Source of the DNA: Mytilus galloprovincialis | Lineage: Eukaryota > Mollusca > Bivalvia > Mytilida > Mytilidae | Assembly: GCF_965363235.1 (NCBI RefSeq) | Contig: NC_134843.1 | Location: forward strand, 50,463,535 to 50,527,534 | DNA length: 64,000 nucleotides | Reading direction: 5' to 3' | Shown: positions 34,425-46,168 of the stretch, in pieces | Layout of the letters: each line of letters begins with the position of its first letter | How positions within the stretch are numbered: position 1 is the first letter of the stretch | The notes under the pieces: model-generated | Told to the model about the DNA's origin: nothing | Database searches by the model: none | What the model saw: the letters and a program-made list of their open reading frames with translations, nothing else | Made by a program: the position numbers and the translations under genes

Positions 34425-34999
34425 CCTCAATATGAAGCAGATATGATATGTCGTCGTAGTGACGTAATAGTTTAAATTCGTTAACAAATCATCGAAAGAA
34501 ATTATCACTAAATCTCCCCAAAGATTATGTGTGAATTATATTAACCATTTAACGTATTTTCCTTCACAGTTAACAGATTGTTTATTGGATAATGTGGGTG
34601 CGAAATGTCAATTTTTTCTAAGAGTTTTAAATATCTTTCATGTCGTATCTCATTAGCAACTAAACAATAGTTATGTAAACGAAAAAAATATTAGAAGCTC
34701 TCAATAAATATGGACCAAATTAGAAAAAAAATGATAGAAGTTGATTTTAAATGGTAGATTGTTTGATTTTAAACTAACTTTCATTATCAATTTTGTAATA
34801 TATGTTGTTATTTTTCGGAATATCCAGTGAAACTATCTGGCTCTTCATCGAAAATGAATGAATGATTAAAAATTTGAATTTCTTTTTTTATGTTCACAAT
34901 ATGATTGTATAAAATCAAAGAGCTCTACAATTTGTTCTTACTCTCTTACAGAATCGTTTGAATATAAAAATAACAACATATATTACAAAATTGTAATTA
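34425..34999 (+). repeat. Duplicated segment of about 580 bp, copy 1
   Basis: Aligns in order with 35013-35583. The conserved blocks are TTCGTTAACAAAT, GTGCGAAATGTCA and a 175-bp block starting GAATATCCAGTGAAACTATC that is about 95% identical. Non-coding. Confidence 0.8.
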
Positions 35000-35012
35000 C
35001 CATGATTGTAAG

Positions 35013-35583
35013 TTACCTCGATCTAAAGGAGATTTAATATCTCGTATTGGTGACGTTATAGTTTAATTTCGTTAACAAATTATTGAAAGAAATAATCCCT
35101 CAATCACTAGAAATAACAAAGGGTTCCCTCAAAGATAATGTGTGAAATTCAGGATTATTTTATAATAGAAAAATGACACTATTTAATACATTTTACCCAA
35201 CATTTAACGCGCGTCTGGTGTACTAAATTATAATCCTGGTACCTTTGATAAACTAATTAAAAGGTTGTTAGTTGGATAAGTGTAGGTGCGAAATGTCACA
35301 TTGATTAAGCTTGTTCCAATATTTTACTTTGTAATCCTAATTGTTATGTAGCATCAGTAGAGGGAACGGTAGCCATGTAATAGCATGGAATGGTACAAAC
35401 TATCAGATCAGAATATCCAGTGAAACTATCTGGCTCTTCATCGAAAATGAATGAATGAATAGAAATTTTAATTTCTTTTTTTATGTTCACAATATGATTG
35501 TATAAAATCAAAGAGCTCTGCAATTTGTTCTTACTCTCTAACAGAATCGTTTGAATATAAAAATAACACCATATATTACAAAA
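35013..35583 (+). repeat. Duplicated segment, copy 2, interrupted by R5
   Basis: Tandem partner of 34425-34999. An R5 fragment (35207-35255, CGCGCGTCTGGTGTAC and what follows) is present here and absent from copy 1. Confidence 0.75.
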
Positions 35584-35624
35584 AGAAATAAATTCGACTC
35601 GACGATGTTATTTATACAGTAAAT

Positions 35625-35870
35625 AGTTATCAAAGGTACCAGGATTATAATTTAATACGCCAGACGCGCGTTTCGTCTTCATAAGACTCATCAGTGACGC
35701 TGAGATCAAAATATTTATAATGCAAGTACAAAGTTGAAGAGCATTCATGATTGATGGCATAACATTCAAAAATGTTGTGCCAAATACGGCTAAGGTAATC
35801 TATTCCTGGTGTAAGAAAATCCTTAGTTTTTCGAAAATTCAAAGTTTTGTAACAGGAAATTCATAATAAT
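35625..35870 (-). repeat. Dispersed repeat, family R5 (inverted copy)
   Basis: Well-conserved inverted copy: TATCAAAGGTACCAGGATTA at one end, CGCCAGACGCGCGTTTCGTC, then an ACGGCTAAGGTAATCTATTC tail. Matches the reverse complement of 18408-18592. The frame at 35645-35842 is repeat sequence. Confidence 0.75.
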
Positions 35871-37179
35871 GAGTAATTGGTTTACTGTCTACCTGATTAC
35901 ATTTAATTTTCACGATCGTTCCAAACTATACAAAAAGGAATAACCGTTGTATAAAAATAACCAATGGATGTAAAACAATTCAAAAGAAAACTAAAGGCCA
36001 GACTTACGTTAAAAAAAAAGAAGAAAAACAAAGTCGACAAACACCGACTTAATACAGGCAAATATAGAAAGTGGCGGGGTTAAATATGTCAGAGAACATT
36101 TTCTATTGCGCTGTTAATAAATACATTGTCATTGTTCAGGAAAAAACAGTCAGATATCTCTACCGTTATCCGTGTAACCTTGGTATTAATATGATAGATA
36201 CCATACAAAATAGTATTTCTGTTGAATGGAAAATATGTGGCCGAAAATATTTTCTTGCAGATAAGTTTTGTTAGCCAATGTCTATGAACATGCAATATCT
36301 CTGGAGAGGAGTAGCTTAACCAGTTTCGCTTATAATGACTTATTTGTAGATCTTAAATGTATATGTTGCTGATAATTTTTTGTCACTTTCAAAATTTCAG
36401 GTAATGCATGTATAGCTTTAAAGATATTAAGTATATTCGCTAAAGTTGGTAAAAAATTAATAGTTCCCAACATGATGTGGATTGACGATTTCGGTCATTT
36501 ATTGTTTTCATCTTAATTTTTCTACTATTATTGTAACACGTGTTGATGTTATTTATTAACAAAGCATGAGGAAAGTAAAAGGTTTATTAGTTTACAGATA
36601 ATACCATGCCTTTTCTGTAATGTCTGAATCCTCTGTACAATTGTGTACACACACTGATAGTTTTTCAGCTTGAAATTGTAGGGGACATGAAAACAGTGAA
36701 GGGCAGGGCATTTGTTGAATTTGAGGTATTGTGTATTTCATTTTTTGTGTATTTTTTGTGTCTTTCATTTTTTGCCTTTTTTTGTGGACATTTATCACGG
36801 ACTAATACATTTATTTGCTTGTATCTGATACTATTGAAATAATATAATGACATTTAAAAAAACCTTTGGAGTAAAACTTTAAAAAAAACTTTAGAATGAC
36901 TTCTTTTACATTTTTCTTTGAAGTGCATGTAAACTAATATATATCACAAACCCCTACCTAAAAATCTCAAAAATATAATATGACGAAAGTAAAAGATTAT
37001 CCAGGCCCCTTACAACACACAAAAATTCTATGCAAATAATAGTTTAAATTTACATACTACAGACTGTATCAGTTTTACAGGATAGAGAATAATGGACCAA
37101 AAAAAAAATAATACAGTAAGTTAAGCTCACATTTAATGAAAAATTGTGAAAATAAAAGGACTATGGGGAGGGATTACCA
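35871..37179. other. AT-rich intergenic sequence
   Basis: Contains a short fragment related to an inverted R2 element (GGCGGGGTTAAATATGT near 36074). No gene supported. The overlapping frames at 36592-36853 lack domain features. Confidence 0.45.
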
Positions 37180-37475
37180 CCAGGACACTGTTTTAACTCT
37201 ATATGTGCCTGTCCAAAGTCAGGAGTTGGTAGTTCAGTGGTTGTCTTTGGTCCATATTGGTCATTTTTTTCCTAAATTGTTTTAGGCCGCTTGTTTTCTC
37301 AATGGAATTGTTTTGTTATTTTTATTTCAAAGCTTATTATAGCCTACAGCATTTGTACAATACGGTATATTTATATCATTGTTGAAGGCTGTACAGCTGC
37401 CTATAATTGCTCATATCAGATAGATTTGTAACTTGGAGGATAGTTGTCCTATTGGCAATTATACCACATCTCTTT
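37180..37475 (+). repeat. Dispersed repeat, family R3
   Basis: Shares with 41870-42140 the blocks TGTGCCTGTCCAAAGTCAGG, a GAAGGCTGTACAG block and GTTGTCCTATTGGCAATTAT. Non-coding. I recognise it as a high-copy mussel repeat. Confidence 0.65.
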
Positions 37476-37989
37476 ATAAATTTATGTGATAAAATACCAA
37501 CAACAGAAATGAATGATGTACAGAATAAAGAAATCATTCAATTACAGAAAAGATTTAGAGCAATTTTCATGTAGCTTACAAGAGGATAATTGTGTTTTAA
37601 GTATAAAAAAGTGTCCTCAAATATTAAAGACATATTTAATGGCACTCATACTATAATTTTAAGAAAAACATTAGTTTAAAAAATTACAACAAACCATTAT
37701 AACTATAATTTGTCCAAAGCACTTTCCTTGATTTACCTTCACCAGAAATGCTCAAAGACGTATATTTGTAAGACAAAATTCTTAAAACTGTTTTAAACAG
37801 TTGAAGAGCTATCTATACGAAGTCTAATTTCAAAGCCAGTATAATGTATAAACAACTTTTAAAGAATTCAACTTTGTGTTATTACTAATATAGTTTAATG
37901 GTGTTTTTCATGCACAGTTGTTTTTCAAATAGTTAGTATCAGCAAAAATAAACAAGTTCTGGGTTGAATATGAAATAATACCAATAGTA
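37476..37989. other. AT-rich intergenic sequence
   Basis: Nothing recognised. Confidence 0.5.
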
Positions 37990-38535
37990 GATGTCACCTG
38001 TTAACTACTCTTTAAGGTGCACCACTAAACGGTGTATTTTGGATTTGCTTGTCTATTCATGGGTCATAATCACACCTGAACTTTATCATTATAAGGGATT
38101 GGCCCTAATAAATTCCAGTTGTTGAAAGAAAATAAGGACAGTTTGAAATCAGTAAACTGTGCACCTCATGATCATCATTGCTTTTCAGATGACAATACGA
38201 AAACTAAAAATCGAGGCTTAATATAAGGCTTAGGTTTTTCAATTTTTTTAATTTGTTATCCTGTATGAAGTAAAAACAAGGCATCAAATAATTTAATTTT
38301 GTAAATAACTAATATATAAGAAATTACAACATTCCAACACTTTTGTTTTCCACATGATAAATATTGGTAAGTATTAGCAAAAATTGGGTAGATGGGTTCA
38401 AACAGAATTGTTTTGGTTGAAATACAGAAAAAAACTTTGAACCTTATAATCAGTATCATATTATCAGATGACCAAACAAAAAAAAACAGGTTTAAAATAA
38501 GGTGTAGGAACTTAATTTCAGTCACGGACCTGCGA
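37990..38535 (+). repeat. Diverged relative of the 453-1173 Helitron-like repeat
   Basis: Shares GTGCACCACTAAACGGTGTA with 680-700, the block around ATCAAATAATTTAATTTTGT with 480-500 and 890-905, and CAGTCACGGACCTGCGATTG with the 1138-1155 terminus, but the terminal hairpin is degraded. Confidence 0.5.
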
Positions 38536-39347
38536 TTGTGTTGTAGTTTATTAACCTAAAAGGACCAAATACAAATTGCCAATTCCATTGAAGGTCAAAT
38601 GAGTTACCTTAGATCTTATTTTCTTTATAATATTGACATTTATAAACGAAAAAGAAAATAGCACAAAATATCTGATGCTTTATTTGACTTCAAAATCACA
38701 TCATAATGAAAGCATAAAGAAAACTGTAGAATGTATTTCCATCTATATCTCCTTTCTAGAAACATACAAACAAACGATGGACGCTGGATAATAACCTATG
38801 CCATGTTGGCATTGGCCCACATTGCCCTTTTAAGAAGGAAAGGCAAAAACAATTCATGTGATGACTTATCAATCTGATTCATTCTTTTAACCATCATAAT
38901 AGTCCTTTGAAAGCAATTCCTTCTCCTTCACTGTTATGCAAGAGCATCAGCTACATGCAACCAGACCGAGTTTTGTGGTTTACTAAATCTTCCCTTGTTG
39001 CATAGACCCTTCTACATACACAGCTAAACATCGGTAACTGAGCACTGAAAAATATAAATCTTTTATAAGAACAGATATATTTCTAATCAGTAATATATTT
39101 GATAAACTTGTTTGCATAATTAATGATAAAGCAGTTAAGGAAGTTTTATCAAGATATAAGCAGACATTTATAAATTTTGAAAAAGATAACAAAGCTGAAA
39201 TCACAATAATTATCTTAGAAAAAAAACTCTTGCAATTTTTGATTTTGCACATGTCAACTTAAATCAGACATTAAAATTGAATTCTTAAATTAAAAGCTCA
39301 AATAACAGTTTAAAGTTAGGCCAAATAAAGCCCCTCTTTAATACAGA
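38536..39347. other. AT-rich intergenic sequence
   Basis: No gene recognised. The frame at 38983-39252 has low-complexity hydrophobic content and no domain. Confidence 0.45.
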
Positions 39348-40319
39348 TTACAAACCAGGGTTTCCGCTGGCGGTCGCCATTTTCTCAATTTGCGAAAAAA
39401 TAATAATTGTAGCGATAAAAATTCGTCATTTGCGAAAGAATTTGGCGAAAGAAATATATATAACATTTGTTTTCCTCCATCTTGTTTATTTACTTTTTTT
39501 TGAGTTTCTCGGACTTTACCGTATCAGACTATACTCGGAATTTACCTTGACCTCATTAAGATTTGGACAGAAAATCAATAATCAGCTGATTGCATTTTAT
39601 AGCTATCGACAACAAAGGACTAATTAATAAAGGTGTTGATTGAATTGTTTGACAACATGATATGGTTAAATGGCTTCCACTAAATGTCACATACATAATT
39701 TATTTACCACTTTGTGACGCACGTGTTTGAAGCAAATTTTTGACGTCTCCTCTCCTTTTGAAAATAGTTTAGAAAAGAAAGCTGTTGTGACGAAAAATGT
39801 TCAAAACCAAGAAAATTCTTTGATTTAAAACTTTAATTATCCATTTACTTAATATAGGTAATTGATTAGGGAGACTACTTTAAAGTCGTTTGAGTGACAC
39901 ACGTCACGGTTTCAAGCATAGTTTTATGTCTCAACTTTTTCATTTATGATGGTCAAGAAAAGACAACTGTCGTTTAATATGAAGAAATATATCCAAAAGG
40001 TTGGGAACAACCCCTCGAATGAGAGTAACCCTTCAATGTAATGACTACACATAAAATGAGGGATCAATTTCATGTGATAAAAACTTTTGTTTTGTTGTAA
40101 AAACCACTTCTTAGTACATAAGGGCGAAATCATCTTATTTAAGAGAAGGAAAGGGGGAGGGGGGGGGGGGGGTGGGGGTAGAAAAAAAAGATAAATTTTA
40201 AACTAAAAATATATTTATGTTACTTGGCGAAAAAAATAATAAAGTGGCGAAAAATATATTGTTTTGGCGAAAGAGGTGGCGAAAAAAATAATTGACCCAG
40301 GGGAAACCCTGTTACAAAC
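39348..40319. mobile_element. hAT-type non-autonomous element with exact 8-bp TSD
   Basis: The element spans 39356-40311 (956 bp). Ends: CAGGGTTTCCGCTGG and, inverted, CAGGGTTTCCCCTGG, with one mismatch in 15. It is flanked by TTACAAAC at 39348-39355 and 40312-40319, a perfect 8-bp target duplication, the hAT signature. Subterminal regions on both sides repeat TGGCGAAAAA / TTTGCGAAA-type motifs, which may be transposase-binding sites. No transposase is encoded. A G/GGGGGG tract at 40150-40178 lies inside. Confidence 0.88.
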
Positions 40320-41665
40320 AAGTATGTAAAAGTTTCACAGTCAATAAATAATGACTGAGGGGTAGGGCCATATATTTTCCAATGAAATAAGTCTGAGATA
40401 TAATCATATAACTTTATACCAAATACCATTGACTACCTTTTGTGGTTCTACTTAAACTAACCTTGTAACATGTAAACTATGCATATTTTCGATTTTAAAC
40501 GACCATCACTGAGTGGATGGTGTCAATTATTTCATTGATATGGGATTAACAAATGCTTATACAAATACATAGTGGTACACATATCTATGACTTGCCATAG
40601 TGGTTCCCCTCAAACTGGCCTGAGAACACATTTATTTCGTTAGCCATTTCTTGAAGACAAAAAATGAAAAATTTTCAAATCCCAACTCAATAGTATGATA
40701 GTATTTACTTAAAACTCATAACCCAAGTTTCATCCCCCTACTTGCTATTTTAGGCAAAAAACATGATGAAATAAATTTGAAAGAGGTATGAAAATGACTG
40801 CAATGAAATTCACTGTCCCAATAAGAACTATTATTTTATATTGAATTTTAAGTGACTGTCATACAAGTGAGAAGTTAAGCTAGCTGTAAACCAGGTTTAA
40901 TCCCCAATTTCTTTATAAAAAATGCCTGTACCAAGTCTGGAATAAATATAACAGTTGTTATCCATTCGTTTGATGTGTTTGAGCTTTTTTGATTTTGCCA
41001 TTTGATAATGGACTTTCTGTTTTGAATTTTCCTCGGAGTTCAGTATTTTTGTGCTTTTTCTTTGTAGACAATGAAAATCAAAGGACGATAAGGACATAAG
41101 TGTAAACAAAGAGATATTTTTAAGTCTTTAGACAATGACTGATTGGGTGGTGTCAAAGAATCACCATGGACAACTGCATACCAACCACATTGACCTACCA
41201 CTAGTGGTTCCTCTTAAACTGATATAATCATAAAGTAATCCATTGACGAAGCTGATGTTGCAAAATTAGAACAGAACAACATAGTTTCTCTCCTTCAACT
41301 TCTTTGAGCATGGTTGAGTTGAGCCACAAATGATGATTACTTATGTTTATATTCTACTCAAACCTTTTGAAAACAAAATGAAAAGAAACTATCATCAAGT
41401 TTCATTTTATTTATTTTTTAACTCCTTCTCAAGCATTTAAATAATTTGTAAACTGAAATCATCAAAATCAAAAAGCATTAACAAAAAGGTTTTTTATTGT
41501 AGTATGCATTAAATTTAATATGAAGTAAATACACCCCAGTGATGTTCCTCTGTTTCGAATTCTGTACTTCTACAAATGTTAAAATATTGCATTTTAAGGG
41601 TGTAACACAAATGAGATGTTCTTGATTATACAATGTACTTCCTTTTAAAATAAAATTTAACATAC
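40320..41665. other. Sequence 3' of the last TRIM-like exon found
   Basis: Contains R4 repeat sequence at 40890-41055. No further exon of the TRIM-like gene could be identified, so its 3' end is unassigned; it may lie here or beyond. Confidence 0.4.
40890..41055 (+). repeat. Dispersed repeat, family R4
   Basis: Relative of 4925-5095, with GTTTGATGTGTTTGAGC, then TTTTGAATTTTCCTCGGAGT. Non-coding. Confidence 0.6.
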
Positions 41666-41752
41666 TTTGTTGACACACTTTGACCTCCTTCCCTTGCAGA
41701 ATGGATTGCTCTGGATAATTTTTTAATCTCATCATTTTTCTTTTCCAGGTCT
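41666..41752 (-). CDS. TRIM-like gene, coiled-coil exon (fifth found)
   Basis: An 87-bp exon between acceptor TAG (before 41752) and donor GTATGT (after 41666). It encodes about 29 residues starting DLEKKNDEIKKLSRAIHS. The DLEKK.DE..KLS core repeats that of the exon at 46169-46255, indicating exon duplication. Phase is identical at both ends (two bases of a codon upstream), so the exon can be inserted or skipped without a frameshift. It would lengthen the coiled coil that mediates oligomerisation in TRIM-like proteins. Confidence 0.65.
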
Positions 41753-41869
41753 CTATAAAAAATGCAAAATAAAAAATAGTTGATATTTTTACATACATCA
41801 ATTAATGCTTTCTCTGCAGACCTGGGGTAATCAAAAATGTAATTGTAATTAGCTGTAATCAATCACATT

Positions 41870-42140
41870 CTGTATGTGTCTGTCTCAAGACAGAAGCCTG
41901 TAATTCAATGGGTGGAGCGTGTTGCTTTATATAAGTTTTTCTTGATTTTTTTTTACATAAATCAGCCCAATTTTATTATTTGAATTGTTTTACATTTGTC
42001 ATTTGGGGGCCTATTAAAGCTGATTATTTAACTCATTATAGAAGGCCGTACAGTGACCTACAATTGTTAATTTCCGTGTCATTTGGTCTCTTTTGGAAAG
42101 TTGTCTCATTGGCAATCATACCACAACTTCATATTTTTAT
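41870..42140 (+). repeat. Dispersed repeat, family R3
   Basis: Relative of 37180-37475: TGTCTGTCTCAAGACAGAAG, GAAGGCCGTACAGTGACCTA, TTGTCTCATTGGCAATCATA. Short pieces of the same family occur within both arms of the foldback element at 51397-55092. Confidence 0.65.
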
Positions 42141-42267
42141 ATCTTAAATCACTTATTACATTGGTGATCATCAGGGTCTATTCATCATGTTTATTTTTTG
42201 TCTTTAGAGAATTTAGTGCTCCTTTTTATCCCTAAATATTTTTTTTAATTGGTGTCAAATCGACTTT

Positions 42268-42313
<46 letters not shown>

Positions 42314-42465
42314 GTCTGAGTCAGTGACAACCCTAAAACAGATATATCCATCGGATCGCCATCAATGATGGTGATACATGGCTGTGTACATAATGTATAT
42401 ACAACTCGTCTAAACATCAACCCAACAATGTTAGATCTGTAAATTTGCTTTCGCAAATTTTTGGT

Positions 42466-42562
42466 TCTTCCCTCGCCGGGATTCGAACCCATGCTACTGT
42501 GATATCGTGACACCAAATCGCCTGCACTGCAGCCGTCCCGCTAGACCACACGACCACCTGGG
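42466..42562 (-). ncRNA. tRNA-like SINE head (minus copy)
   Basis: Inverted copy of 42903-42998, with an A box TGGTCTAGCGGG and a B box GGTTCGAATCC at the standard tRNA spacing. No proper acceptor stem, so not a functional tRNA. Confidence 0.65.
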
Positions 42563-42902
42563 CTCTCAAAAAAAGAGCTTTCGCTGGCCATGTGTTACCT
42601 TTCCACGTCAGTTTTAATCTAGCGGCGTACTACAGTACATGATATATAAGGCATGAAGATGTTATTGTTACAGATCAGCTAAATTATCTAGGGTTGTCAC
42701 TGACTCAGACGTACTTATGAATATAATTATTTTCTGTGACTGTATCTTACATTAATTTGTAGGATCCTTTACTATAGATAATTTAGCTGATCTGTAACAA
42801 TAACATCTTCATGCCTTATATATCATGTACTGTAGTACGCCGCTAGATTAAAACTGACGTGGAAAGGTAACACATGGCCAGCGAAAGCTCTTTTTTTGAG
42901 AG

Positions 42903-42998
42903 CCCAGGTGGTCGTGTGGTCTAGCGGGACGGCTGCAGTGCAGGCGATTTGGTGTCACGATATCACAGTAGCATGGGTTCGAATCCCGGCGAGGGAAG
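42903..42998 (+). ncRNA. tRNA-like SINE head (plus copy)
   Basis: A box TGGTCTAGCGGG at 42919-42930 and B box GGTTCGAATCC at 42976-42986 form an internal RNA polymerase III promoter. The long interval with a pairing GTCACGATATCAC-type arm resembles a class II (Leu/Ser-type) tRNA, but the acceptor-stem halves do not pair. Confidence 0.65.
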
Positions 42999-43061
42999 AA
43001 CCAAAAATTTGCGAAAGCAAATTTACAGATCTAACATTGTTGGGTTGATGTTTAGACGAGT

Positions 43062-43106
<45 letters not shown>

Positions 43107-43243
43107 GCCTGATTGACTCAAGGCAGATGTACTTGAAAGCCCTTTAGTCATGTTAGATTACAAATGACATACATGTGTATGCATGTTTACATAATTCTTT
43201 ATATTTCAGCCAAGAATACATTTCTATTATAGCATATACATAC

Positions 43244-43324
43244 TTGTTCAACGTTTTAATTTTGTCTGCAAGTTTTTTATTCTCTGCATCTTTCTGGTAT
43301 GTTGAATTTTTCAAGTTTGTGTAT
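43244..43324 (-). CDS. TRIM-like gene, coiled-coil exon (fourth found)
   Basis: An 81-bp exon between acceptor TAG (before 43324) and donor GTATGT (after 43244). It encodes about 27 residues, YTNLKNSTYQKDAENKKLAD and onward, a charged helical segment with heptad-like leucines. It keeps the same phase as the other short exons and would join 46169-46255 to 41666-41752. The call rests on splice sites and phase; no transcript was available. Confidence 0.6.
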
Positions 43325-44118
43325 CTACAAGTTCAATTAAAATAATAAATAATGTGACAATATTGTAATTTATGTGTCATTTAAACATAAGCATCATATT
43401 CTTTATTCCAGAAATATTTATACAGCTGCATGTATAAGCAAGTTTCAGATAATTGTGATTTTAGGTAGATGTCAGTATTATTTTGGTAAAGATAAACAAA
43501 TTTATGTTAGGCACTTACAGATACAAAAACCAGATTTGTTTGGTTGAAGGAATGCCTATACAAACATTGACACTGTGATAAAAAAAATAATCATGATAAT
43601 AGGTACATGTGAAATGAAATTGCAGGTGTTATGTTATAAAAAGCTTGGCCTCACATGTTGATATGTGACCTTGAACTTTGACATACAAACCCCAAAATCA
43701 ATAGGCTACTTTTTCTTCTCATACATGTACCTTTTATCTGTATAAGTTTTCTTCTAATCAAGCAAGAGAAACAAACATTGCGATCCAGAAATATATATAT
43801 TTTTTTATTTTCTAAGTATTGGTGATTTAATTTTGACCCTAAAACCCTCAGCTGAATGTACGAAAAGCATGTGAATGTATGACTAATGTTTTCAACGATG
43901 AAATATATAAATGAGACTATGAATGTGAAGTAGAACATGTTGAAGTCATATTCAAAACATAAATTATTAAGAAAACAATATCTAAAGGGTCCATGAAAAA
44001 CCTGTCACAATACTTGGACACAATATTCTAACTAAGAGCTGAGCAAAGTGAGTCTTTGCTTTTTCTCCTAAATGTGTACATTGTATGTAGCAAATACCAA
44101 TTGTTTAGTCTTTGATTT
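43325..44118 (-). other. Intron sequence of the TRIM-like gene
   Basis: AT-rich; no repeat or exon recognised. The frame at 43651-43938 has no domain or splice support. Confidence 0.45.
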
Positions 44119-44195
44119 GACCTGGTCAGGGTTTGAACTCTCAACTGCATACACTTATAGGTCAGCATGCTACCACTTGACCACCAATGTTGGGT
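44119..44195 (-). ncRNA. tRNA-like SINE head
   Basis: Minus strand: A-box-like TGGTCAAGTGGTAGC (44169-44183) and B-box-like GAGTTCAAACCC (44129-44140), spaced as in a tRNA. It is unrelated in sequence to the units at 42466 and 42903. The acceptor stem is not evident, so a SINE remnant is more likely than a tRNA gene. Confidence 0.5.
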
Positions 44196-44284
44196 TCCAT
44201 AACATTACAAAATTATGAGAAATTAAGTTCTAAAATATTAATGACCCTTTCCATGTCTCATCAACAATAAATAAAAATCCTTAC

Positions 44285-44600
44285 CAATTTGCATAAAAGA
44301 GGGACGAAAGATACCAAAGGGACAGTTAAACTCATAAATCTAAAATAAACTGACAAAGCCATGGCTAAAAATGAAAAAGACAAACAGACAAACAATAGCA
44401 CACATGACACAACATAGAAAACTAAAGAATAAACAACCTGAACCCCACCAAAAACTAGGGGTGATCTCAGGTGCTCTGGAAGGGTAAGCAGATCCTGCTC
44501 CACATGTGGCACCCGTCATGTTGCTTGTGTGATAACAAATCCGGTAAATAGTCTTATTCTGTAGGTCACATTCATGAAAGGGAAGGGGATTGTAGTTACG
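44285..44600 (-). repeat. Dispersed R1 retroelement 3' end
   Basis: Inverted equivalent of 29290-29575: GAGGGACGAAAGATACCAAA at one end, AGATCCTGCTCCACATGTGG in the middle and GTAGGTCACATTCATGAAAG at the other. The minus frame at 44261-44512 is retroelement sequence. Confidence 0.75.
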
Positions 44601-44908
44601 ACGTAAGGATCATAAGATATATACTTTCATTGGTTTCTATTATGCTATTATGTATTTTTTGTATTAGTAAACATATGCTTCAAGCAAGTTTTAGGTTATT
44701 GCTTGTGAAGAAAGTATACATTCATGCATTATTATTGCACTCAGATCTAACAAATGACAATATTTTTTTATATCTAAAAAGTAACAATATTTTCATGAAT
44801 TTTTATGACTTTGATAGATACTGAAACTTTCTAGTTCTAATTCAAATTTGTTTTCATTTGATTCTTGTGGGTCAAATAATGTGTTATAAAGGCTTCTTCA
44901 GCATATTC

Positions 44909-46156
44909 AGAATCAGGTGTTCAAATTAGCGGTGGTCCGAGGTCCGCGACCTTCCACTTTTGCAAGCGGACCTTCGTTTTGGTTACTAGCTACGCCCGAC
45001 GGACCTTCGATTTGAAAGAAAATAAAAAATAACTTCGCAGACCTTTTTATCAAAATTTCCAAATAAACGATCTCAAAATAAATTCTCATCTTTATTATTC
45101 ATGACAGCAATATTCATTTTATCCAACCGCTAATTTTATACCGAAAATCGTTAAAAAGTAATTTGTAAATCCGAGTGAAATCGTATCTGACTGACAACAT
45201 CAACATAGAAAAACAATGGATGCCATATATAAACCGGAAATGAAGATAATTACAATACCGGATCAGTTTCCGGGACGGATAAGGGTAATTCCGGGTTTGC
45301 CGATCAAATACAATAAAAAAAAATAATGTCAGGCTTGAAGTTGTGACAAAATACATCTAAGATTATGAAATATAATCACTAGAATTGAAAACCAAAAGAT
45401 ATATGGAAAAGAAAGAAAGACCAGAAAATATTTTAGGTTGAAACTCAAAATTACTTAATAAGTTTTTTAGTTGACAAATTTCCATGTCAACATCCAATAC
45501 AATGTGACAGCATTTTTCTTTTATCATTAATACATGTGGATATGACATGCAGATGTTTTTAAAGTGTAAACAAATTACTGCAATTCCAAGGGGTAATTTC
45601 TCCTCAATTTTAGGGGCCTGTAAATAGCTGGAAGTTTCGTACTTTATTATCAAAAATAGTGCAACTAGATATGATACAATGTAACAAAGTAACAAGCTCT
45701 AGTGGACTTTTAAAATCGAGTTGAAGTAGTGTGAGCCCTGAGGTAATGATATGATACAATGTAACAAAGTAACAAGCTCTAGTGGACTTTTAAAATCGAA
45801 TTGAAGTAGTGTGAGCCCTGAGGTAATGATATAATTAGTAATTAATTACTAATCTTGGTTACAACACACCTACCAACAGTGACACCCTACCAAATAAAAA
45901 AAAATAAAGATAATATGAATTCATAATATACAAGACAATTATATTTATTAGTTTATTGAACATATTATACAACAGTGACACTGACAATGTAACAAGATAA
46001 CCTAACACCAAAGGCACAATAATTTTGTATCTTACTGTGTTATAAAATATTTCAAGTAAAAGTAGGACCTGCAATTTAGGTTGTGGACCTTTCAGTTTTG
46101 AGTGTCAAAGGTCCTGGACCTTCCAGTACCAAATGTTAATTTGAACCCCTGAGAAT
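44909..46156. mobile_element. hAT-like non-autonomous element in TRIM-like intron
   Basis: The element spans 44914-46151 (1238 bp). Ends: CAGGTGTTCAAATTAG and, inverted, CAGGGGTTCAAATTAA, flanked by AGAAT (44909-44913 and 46152-46156). Subterminal regions on both sides contain GGACCTT-type repeats. An internal 80-bp tandem duplication lies at 45670-45829. No transposase. The right end is 17 bp from the splice donor of the exon at 46169-46255. Confidence 0.75.
45670..45829 (+). repeat. 80-bp tandem duplication
   Basis: Two copies (45670-45749 and 45750-45829) differ at one or two positions. The near-identity indicates a recent event within the hAT-like element. Confidence 0.9.
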
Positions 46157-46168
46157 CTCTTTACATAC

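Larger units (their letters stand above)
42311..43104. mobile_element. Inverted pair of tRNA-headed SINE-like units between AT tracts
   Basis: Two arms of about 295 bp (42395-42689 and 42776-43070) are near-identical inverted copies separated by about 85 bp. Each holds a tRNA-like head. The left unit also has its own 25-bp inverted ends (42311-42335 and 42689-42713). The whole lies between AT microsatellites (42271-42312 and 43064-43104). It is in an intron of the TRIM-like gene. Transcribed, it would form a long hairpin RNA. Confidence 0.8.

Noticed and set aside
36592-36853. Terminal exon of the TRIM-like gene
   Set aside because: A pyrimidine-rich acceptor exists, but the phase required by the upstream exons gives an immediate stop and no domain is recognisable.
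42271-42312. Replication origin or promoter in the AT tract
   Set aside because: Simple AT microsatellite; nothing else supports a specific function.
42903-42998. Functional class II tRNA gene
   Set aside because: A and B boxes are present, but the acceptor-stem halves do not pair and the unit is repeated in a SINE-like inverted pair.
44261-44512. Host gene on the minus strand
   Set aside because: The same sequence recurs in at least five R1 copies in the window, so it is retroelement 3' sequence.
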